This document shows, piece by piece, positions 57,581 through 64,000 of a DNA stretch of 64,000 nucleotides. Made by a program: the position numbers and the translations under genes. Below the pieces are notes generated by a model. It had not been told where the DNA came from. It saw only the letters and a list, made by a program, of their open reading frames with translations, and searched no databases. Position 1 is the first letter of the stretch, and each line of letters opens with the position of its first letter. Source of the stretch: Limnanthes douglasii subsp. nivea (taxonomy: Eukaryota > Streptophyta > Magnoliopsida > Brassicales > Limnanthaceae); assembly GCA_036936605.1 (NCBI GenBank), contig JAUPFV010000004.1, positions 120,702,852-120,766,851 on the forward strand, read 5' to 3'.

Positions 57581-57847
57581 CGAGGCCGATAACGAGATGC
57601 CCACGGAGGTAAAAATGATGAGGAAGGTAACGAGGAAGAAGAAGAAGACTCTTCTGATTGTTGATTGTTATTATTATTATTTGTATGTTTTTATTTTAAT
57701 GTAAACTTACCAACCCTAGACTATTATGTATTTTTTGTTAGGGTTGATTGTCTGGAGTATTGGTAGGACTATGTAATCTGTTTTTTATTAATCTATTTTT
57801 TTAATACAAAATGTTTATGATCTTAACTCAGCTTTAGAAGTAATATG

Positions 57848-58345
57848 ATGGTTAAATATACAAAGAAATTTCACAATTTAATTACAAAGAACTCACACAA
57901 GTATAATATTCACTAAAATCATGATGTGTAAAATGTACACATCTCGTATAGTTATAGACACAAGGATCTAATGATGGACTTAAAACTCGAATGGTTAAAA
58001 ATACAAAAAAAAAACTCGCTCGACTAGATTACAATGAACTCTCATAAGCATACTATTCACTAAAATCACGCAGCATAAAATGCACATATCTCACATAGTT
58101 ATAGACACATGGATCTAGTGATGGACTTAAAACTTGAATGGTTAAAAATACAAAGAACTCATGTGAATGGATTACAAAGAATTCGCGCAACTATAACATT
58201 CAATAAAATTGCACGGTGTAAAATGTACATATCTCGCATAGTTATGGAAACAAATATCTAGTGATGGATTTAAAACTGAAATTGTTCAATATACAAAGAA
58301 CTCGCGCGATTGGATTATAAAGAACTCACGCGACTAGATTGTAAT
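57848..58345. repeat. about 145-bp tandem array, 3.5 copies
   Basis: atggttaaaaatacaaa starts copies at 57848, 57991, 58138 and 58281 (periods 143, 147, 143). Each copy holds two aaagaactcgcgcga-type words and tctagtgatggacttaaaac. Confidence 0.88.
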
Positions 58346-58835
58346 GAAGAAGTAACATGTTTAAAATATACATAAATCGCATTTTAAAGTGGAATCACAC
58401 ATGTCATCTTGTTATGATTCGGTCTCGAACAACGGCCACACCTCAACTATTTGGTTGTTATTTCTTTCTATATGGAATACACTTCTTCTTAGGCGTTACA
58501 CCTCATCTTTTCATGTTCGAAGATAGAATTTCCGACTTGGAGGAATCATTAGAGCTTGATCATTCTCCACAATTGGTTATCATCGGTATGCTTATAGAGT
58601 AAGTTGACTTGTAATTACTAACTGGGAAGAATAAATCTCTCCATACCAAAATTTTAACAAGCTTGTTGCCAAGCACCGCAAGAACATTTGAAATCCAACA
58701 TATTAACAACCATAACAAAAACTAAAAAAACTTCAAATAAGGCTAAAAAAGAGTTACAAACCAGCCAGGTAAGACCTTTTCTAACATATTGCTTTAACTT
58801 CTTTTCATACTCGGGACATAAAATAATACTCCAAC

Positions 58836-60734
58836 TTAACTCCTCCGAATAGTATCTAAAATTTGAGTCATAAGTAAGACTCTAATATTATCAACCAATT
58901 CAATAACGGGTAGAATGCACAATTTTTTTATATGTGCGTTAAACGATTCAGTCAGAGTAGATGCCATAGCACCATATCGTTTCTCTTTAACAAATCTTTG
59001 AGCATATTTCTCATGTAGTAAATTTTCAATAAATTGCTTAATTGTCAGACCATATAAATATAAAAATATAAAAATATATTCATTAAAAATATCTATCGAG
59101 GGAGCATAAGCACATCGATTAGACATACATAGCATCCTAGCTTTAAACTCTCGGTTAGTATGATCCAGAGCATGCCTTAATTTCTGAACAAGATGGAAAA
59201 TACAGTATGCATGATAGCATTTTGGATATAAGACAGAAACAACATTAATGATACCTAAATGACGATATGAAATAAAAATGATTTGACACTCCAACCAATG
59301 AGGTTTCAAACTCTCTAAAAACCATAGCCAATTGTCAGCATCTTCACTGCTAAATAAGTATACTGCTTTGACATGTTTACCATCCTCAAATATAAAAAGA
59401 ACTCGCATTGCCTATTTTCAACACAAATCATATAGTCGTCAAACACAACCTACACATGTCTAGCATTGCCAAAATATATGAAGAACTCGTGTGATCTGTT
59501 TTATAACAAGTATCAAGGTTCAAATATACAAGACTCATCCTCGTCAACAGTGAAGTCTCATGAACATTTCTAATCTTAACTAAACTCACACGTATTTAGA
59601 ATATAATAAAAGCATGAAACTAAACATTGTTACCATCTTTTCTGTGGTAGATAACAATATACCCCTATGCTTGCCGGTTAAAAATAATTATCGACAAAGA
59701 ACATCAGTCGACTTGAGTGAAAACCTTGAAGACAAGAACCAAATACTATAAAACATCGCTTGAAGACGTTTCTAGCAGCTTATACCAAGTGATAGTCGGT
59801 ACTAATATCACGAATCTTCAATAATTTGAATTGTCCCTTTAGTAAAATAAAAGAACTAGAACTTTCTTCGAAAACTCCTCTCTTTATCTTATTTAAAGCA
59901 TTCCACGAGAGACGGTAAGATATGTCTAGATCGTAGTACTGTTTAACAGACGATTATATAATTTTTACTGTCACCGAATGGTATGTCTTAATAGAATCAT
60001 GAATTTCATTCATAAGAAAATCTAATATCAAATAATTCTGATGTAGTTTGGAGAAAATGGGGCTGCAAATATATCGTTCAACAAATCACTTAATCATCAT
60101 GAATCTAATACTATAATCAATTGATGCATAAATTCTTCATTTACATCCAATTGAGACTTTTTTTCACAATAAGCAATGATCTTACTTATTATATTATGCA
60201 TGTATTTGAAATAAAAACCATGGTCCAAAGCATATTTTTATAAGGATAACCTTAGAGCTGCAACACCTTCATAAAAAACTTGACCAACAACTGTGATAAG
60301 ATCAGCCCAACAACTGTGATAACATCAGCCCAACCAATAATAACAAGTTTTTTTTTTGTAATCTAAAAAACCTAAACTATTACTACTCTCCTGACTAGTT
60401 CGTTGATTATTCAAGGGTTCTCCCAAATTTATGCTAGGTTGTTTACGCTTTTCACCAGCAATCTTATCGACTACTTGTTGTTCAATAACAAAACTAACAC
60501 TTTTTAAATGCTCAACATCAAGATATATACCTAGCCGACAAAATTATTCTCATTATTAAACAAACAATTTATGTGATCACTGTAATAGTATGTAACAATG
60601 TAGTTACCTCTCGTATGATTTTCCCATCTTCTTTCAACGTACTCTTGAATACTTTGAAAGTTTTCAAACTCGGTAAAAGAAAAAATTACAGTTTGGTGAC
60701 CATATTTGAAAATAAAAACTCGTGGTTTAGACAT
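58836..60734 (-). pseudogene. MuDR-family (MULE) transposase
   Basis: Minus strand. The N-terminal frame 60734-60531 (PRVFIFKYGHQTVIFSF, YYYSDHINCLFNN) is typical of mudrA N-termini. Damaged frames then read VGQVFYEGVAALRLSLYKYA-like (about 60300-60220) and ISYRLSWNALNKIKRGVFEE (about 59930-59870). The open frame 59408-58836 has the catalytic core: SEDADNWLWFLESLKPHW, FISYRHLGIINVV (the catalytic Asp of SDRH is Tyr), YPKCYHAYCIFHLVQKL (zinc/C-H motif) and RYGAMASTLTESFNAHIKK. The catalytic change plus stops make it inactive. The enzyme would cut at the element ends. Confidence 0.8.
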
Positions 60735-61677
60735 ATATTACCCTGCATTGTACAATTAAGAAACAGTCATGAGCATCGGGTGTTATATAACAGCTCACAT
60801 GTTTAACAAACCTAAACTGGCATGGTTACAAAGTACTGAACTCACGTTGTTGAATATACAAAGAAATAACATTTCTATTATTGCACACAAGTCATACACT
60901 CTGTTAACAAAGGTATTATGTAGTAAATCAATAAATAAATCGCGTGTTCATCATAACCTATCATCAACTAAACTCGCATGGTCATGTCCAGATACATCAT
61001 AAAGAAATTTGATAATCTCGCATCTTCTTTAACTAAGTTCGCATCATCAACCATACATGCCTAGAAACTCTAATATCGATATAAATTAAATACATAAAAC
61101 AACCAGTTTATAACTTAGCATACAACAAAAACTCATAAAATCGTATTCTTATACTATTTTGAAAAGAAAAAAAGAAAACAGAACATGAAACAGAGAAAAG
61201 TTGTATGACAATCCTCACAGGACTAATAAAACACTTGGAAAAAGAAAACTCCAAAGATGCTCTGATAAAACAACCCGAAATCAAGAAACTCTGATGGTTA
61301 AACAACCTGAAATAAAAAAAAACTCACATGAAACAATAAAAAATGAACAAACTCTGATGTTGGTTTGAAACGTTTCACCATCGTCCTCTTCATCAATGAA
61401 CTCATAAATAGTATGTAGAGTCGTCGATATAGCTAATTCGATCACTAGAATCCTTAATCGTGAAATTGGGTGTGTTTAGTAGGGTATAACACGGTATGAA
61501 GAGAGAGAGAGGCGGTGCAAACAAATTTAAATGTTTGAAATGTCAAATAGGGGAAAAAACAATCTCCAACAAAAAATTAAGCTTATATAGTTGGTAGAGG
61601 GTATTTAAAGTATTAAAAAAATAGGTATTGAGTGAGAGTTATTTAGTAGAGATGAGACTTAAGTAAGCAGAAATAAT

Positions 61678-61735
61678 AGTTTTGGTATTAGATGGCAGTA
61701 TAGTTTGGGAGTAGGTACATTTGGTGTCATTTCTC
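61678..61735. repeat. right terminal inverted repeat of the MULE
   Basis: Inverse of 50131-50185 with gaps; ends ttggtgtcatttctc. Followed by the proposed 9-bp duplication tagattttt. Confidence 0.55.
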
Positions 61736-61744
61736 TAGATTTTT

Positions 61745-62559
61745 ATTTTTTAATGTCCGATTTTATTGCATTAGCTATCGATTTTGGATAAAGTAACTCT
61801 TCACGTGTTGACCATCTACTTTCGTGACAGATAGTTTTTTGACTATCCATTTTTGACAAAATTAGTCATTTAACTATCCAAAATTAGTCTCCTAAATAAA
61901 AATAGACATAAGATTAATTTTATTCAAAATCAAAAATCAAAAAACTGAAACCGGATGATTTTTATATACACAAAAATAGATAGTCAAAAAGCTAAAATTA
62001 AATATTTTTTGTTCGAAAAACTATGTGTGACAAAATTGAATAGTTAAAATTGATCAACCAAAATTTAAAACCTTTCATTTATTTACAAACAAAATTATTT
62101 CTAATACATTTTTATAATTGCATCATTCTTTTTAAGATGGTGTGTTATTCCTTCTTATCTATTTGATTTTATATAAAAAAAAAAACAAATATTTTTGTTA
62201 TGATATTTTTATTTTTATAATTAGTTAATGCGGGAACACGAGAGACTAAATCCACTACATTACTAGAACCTTCAATATGAATAATCGCTATAAAAAAGTA
62301 TTGATGATTTAAAATCATTTTCGAATATATTGTCTTTTCTCTAGTCTATGTCTATTTTGATGGTTACGGTTCTTCCAAACATTTACAGGTTGTTGCTCGT
62401 GTTTAGCTTCAGAAGAGAAGCGACTACGACCCTACATGTCTTTGCTATGAGACTAAAATGTGAATAGATGACAAGGGGAAAAAAAAGAATCACATATTAT
62501 TTTTAAATCTAGAAACTTAATTCTTATATTTAACTTATGTAAACCTCCTCTCATTACTG
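61745..62559. other. AT-rich spacer
   Basis: No gene, RNA or element end recognised. Confidence 0.5.
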
Positions 62560-62567
62560 CTGGCAAA

Positions 62568-63261
62568 TAGCGCTGTCAACGGTTCTCCGGAACCGAGAAC
62601 CGGACCGAACTGTTCGGTTCGCGGTTCTATTTTAAAAACCGAAAACCGATAAGGAACCGAAAAAAAAACCGATTAGAAATCGAACCGATAAAACCGATAA
62701 ACCGATGAGACTCGTATGGAATCGAACCGATAAAATCGGTAAACCGATAGAACCGATACGGAATCGAACCGATAGAACCGATAAACCAGTAGAACCGATA
62801 GAAAATCGGACCAATAAAACTGTTAGAACCGATTATTTATTCTTTTATAAATTATAGTACCAAAATTAATAGTTAATTACCGATTTTTTAACAAAATTAA
62901 AAGATTAATTTATAAACTTTAGTTTTTATATTATTTACTTCAATATAAAAAATTAAAAATCAAATTTTAAATGAATTTAAATTTTTTTAAATTGACCGAA
63001 CCGGATTGAAACCGAACTGATAACAAACCGAATCGAAACGGACCGAAACGGGACCGAATCAAATTTCGGACCGAACCGAACTCGAACCGAACCGGAACCG
63101 GACCAAACCGAACCGAAAGCTTAGCGGTTCGATCCGGTTCCAAAATTTAGAACCGAAAGCTTAACAGTTCGGTCCGGTCCGAACTGAAAAACTTAATAGT
63201 CCGATCCGGTTCCAGCAAAACGCGGACCAAACCTAACCGAACCGGACCGATAACCGCCCTA
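62568..63261. mobile_element. 694-bp hAT-type MITE with accga-rich arms
   Basis: Left end tagcgctgtcaacggttc and right end (inverse) tagggcggttatcggtcc are related. The 8-bp flanks are ctggcaaa (62560-62567) and cttgcaaa (63262-63269), 7 of 8 matching, the size expected for hAT. The arms (62585-62835 and 62990-63255) are made of degenerate aaccgat/aaccgaacc words with an AT-rich core. No protein is encoded. Confidence 0.8.
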
Positions 63262-63269
63262 CTTGCAAA

Positions 63270-64000
63270 TCTAACAATGAATTAAAAATTATAAATGAAT
63301 TTAAGCGTGAATGCAATAAGTTGAGTTAGATCATGGTTGTCCGTAGAAGCCATTTTATTTATATATATATATATAGAGAGTATCATTGACATAAATTTGG
63401 TATGCTATATCAGATCAGTAAGATAAACTTTAGAAAATAGCTATAGGGTTTCGTGGATGTCGACAGTTTTAGAATTTCAATACTTGTGTTTAATCTAGAT
63501 GTGTGAATTTTATTATTTCAGTCCAACAAGATAGATATACGAAATTAGATAGCAAATTTGAAAATTATTCTATGAAGCTGGTTATATTTACTTGCGTAAT
63601 TGTAAGTGGTAAATTTACACGGACACTTATCCATTATCTATAATTATTCTTTTTTTTTTTCACTTGTTAAATAAAAACTACTTTAAATATACAATAGTTG
63701 TTAGATTATTTGATAATCTAAAATTTTATAAGATTAAAATTTTAAATATATTTATCAAATTTTTAGAATAGCTGTTGGGGATGCTCACCATTATTTTAAA
63801 TGAATATTTAACTATTATTAACAACAACTAAAACTGTTTGTTACACTAAGTCTTTATGTCGAAACAAAAATTAAAAAGACAAAAAATAACGAAAATTAAA
63901 ATTCGAACAAAAATGGAATATAAAAACCGAAAAATAACAAACTAACAATATTAAATCTATTGATTGAAGCTCTATATTTTTGCATAGTGTTTTGGAATAA
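63270..64000. other. AT-rich spacer
   Basis: Only a short (at)n tract at about 63358-63375. Nothing else recognised. Confidence 0.5.

Larger units (their letters stand above)
50131..61735. mobile_element. large Mutator-like element with Ulp1-like gene and MuDR-type transposase, 11.6 kb
   Basis: Terminal inverted sequences of about 50-58 bp are recognisable by eye: left gaaaaaagtaaccataaata... to ...ccaaaact (about 50181), and right (inverse) gagaaatgacaccaaatgta... to ...ccaaaact. They share taata(t/c)ccaaaact and roughly 65-70% elsewhere. The flanks are taaactttt (50122-50130) and tagattttt (61736-61744), 7 of 9 matching, the size expected for Mutator. Inside, a Ulp1-protease-like gene (plus) and a MuDR transposase (minus) are convergent. 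KI-MULEs of Arabidopsis and related elements in other plants are known to carry Ulp1-like genes. Both genes here have stops, so it is an old copy. Confidence 0.65.

Noticed and set aside
50820..61050. The repeated aactcgcatg words as a CRISPR-like array
   Set aside because: Spacing and sequence are irregular, repeats are degenerate, and the context is plant DNA inside a transposon.
62632..62814. Minus-strand 60-codon frame with repeated SVRFxxGSxGL
   Set aside because: It is a translation of the accga-type simple repeat in the hAT-type MITE arm.
1..64000. tRNA or rRNA genes
   Set aside because: No clover-leaf consensus or rRNA segment was recognised; the tRNA-like words found are primer-binding sites next to LTRs.

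Overview
The window is plant nuclear DNA. It has an intron-containing gene of a plant-specific zinc-finger family, AT-rich spacers, and a dense nest of plant-type transposable elements (Tat-lineage Ty3/gypsy, Ty1/copia, a chromovirus-like gag, LINEs, Mutator-like elements, a hAT-type MITE and a TRIM). The species cannot be named from the sequence. Only one convincing host gene is present: a three-exon C2H2 zinc-finger gene on the minus strand at 11627-13241. Everything else with recognisable coding content is element-derived and mostly broken.

Layout: 1-757 LINE endonuclease fragment (-). 758-10978 Tat-type gypsy element E1 (-), whose 5' LTR holds a 242-bp MITE with a 9-bp target duplication. 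11627-13241 host gene. 14574-25740 a decayed Tat element E2 (+), with a solo LTR in its integrase. 25755-31160 a copia element (-), containing a 1361-bp gypsy-derived insertion with inverted LTR ends and a solo-LTR-like insertion. 31614-33120 LINE 3' part (+). 33990-34990 Mutator-like transposase relic. 35011-45342 Tat element E3 (+). 45666-47026 head-to-head TRIM inverted dimer. 47027-50130 AT-rich spacer with a minisatellite and a second transposase scrap. 50131-61735 a large Mutator-like element (MULE) carrying a Ulp1-protease-like gene (+) and a MuDR-type transposase (-). 62568-63261 hAT-type MITE. 63270-64000 AT-rich, nothing recognised.

The strongest pattern is shared by the three Tat elements. 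Each has gag-PR-RT-RNaseH-second RNaseH-integrase on one strand, then a tandem-repeat block right after pol (87, about 50 and 33 bp units), then an extra gene on the OPPOSITE strand with its own TATA box and GA-rich leader. That antisense gene encodes an N-terminal region like 'putative gypsy type transposon' proteins, a charged middle, and a conserved LGxxWxxVP motif followed by an acidic tail. The antisense gene of E3 holds the longest open frame in the window (373 codons).

Other unusual structures are the 1361-bp insertion whose two ends are both LTR starts in inverted orientation with a perfect AATAT target duplication, the TRIM inverted dimer, and the 11.6-kb MULE, whose introns and spacers are filled with a degenerate 'aaagaactcgcatggtt' motif. 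All identities and alignments were made by eye; no search or computation was run.
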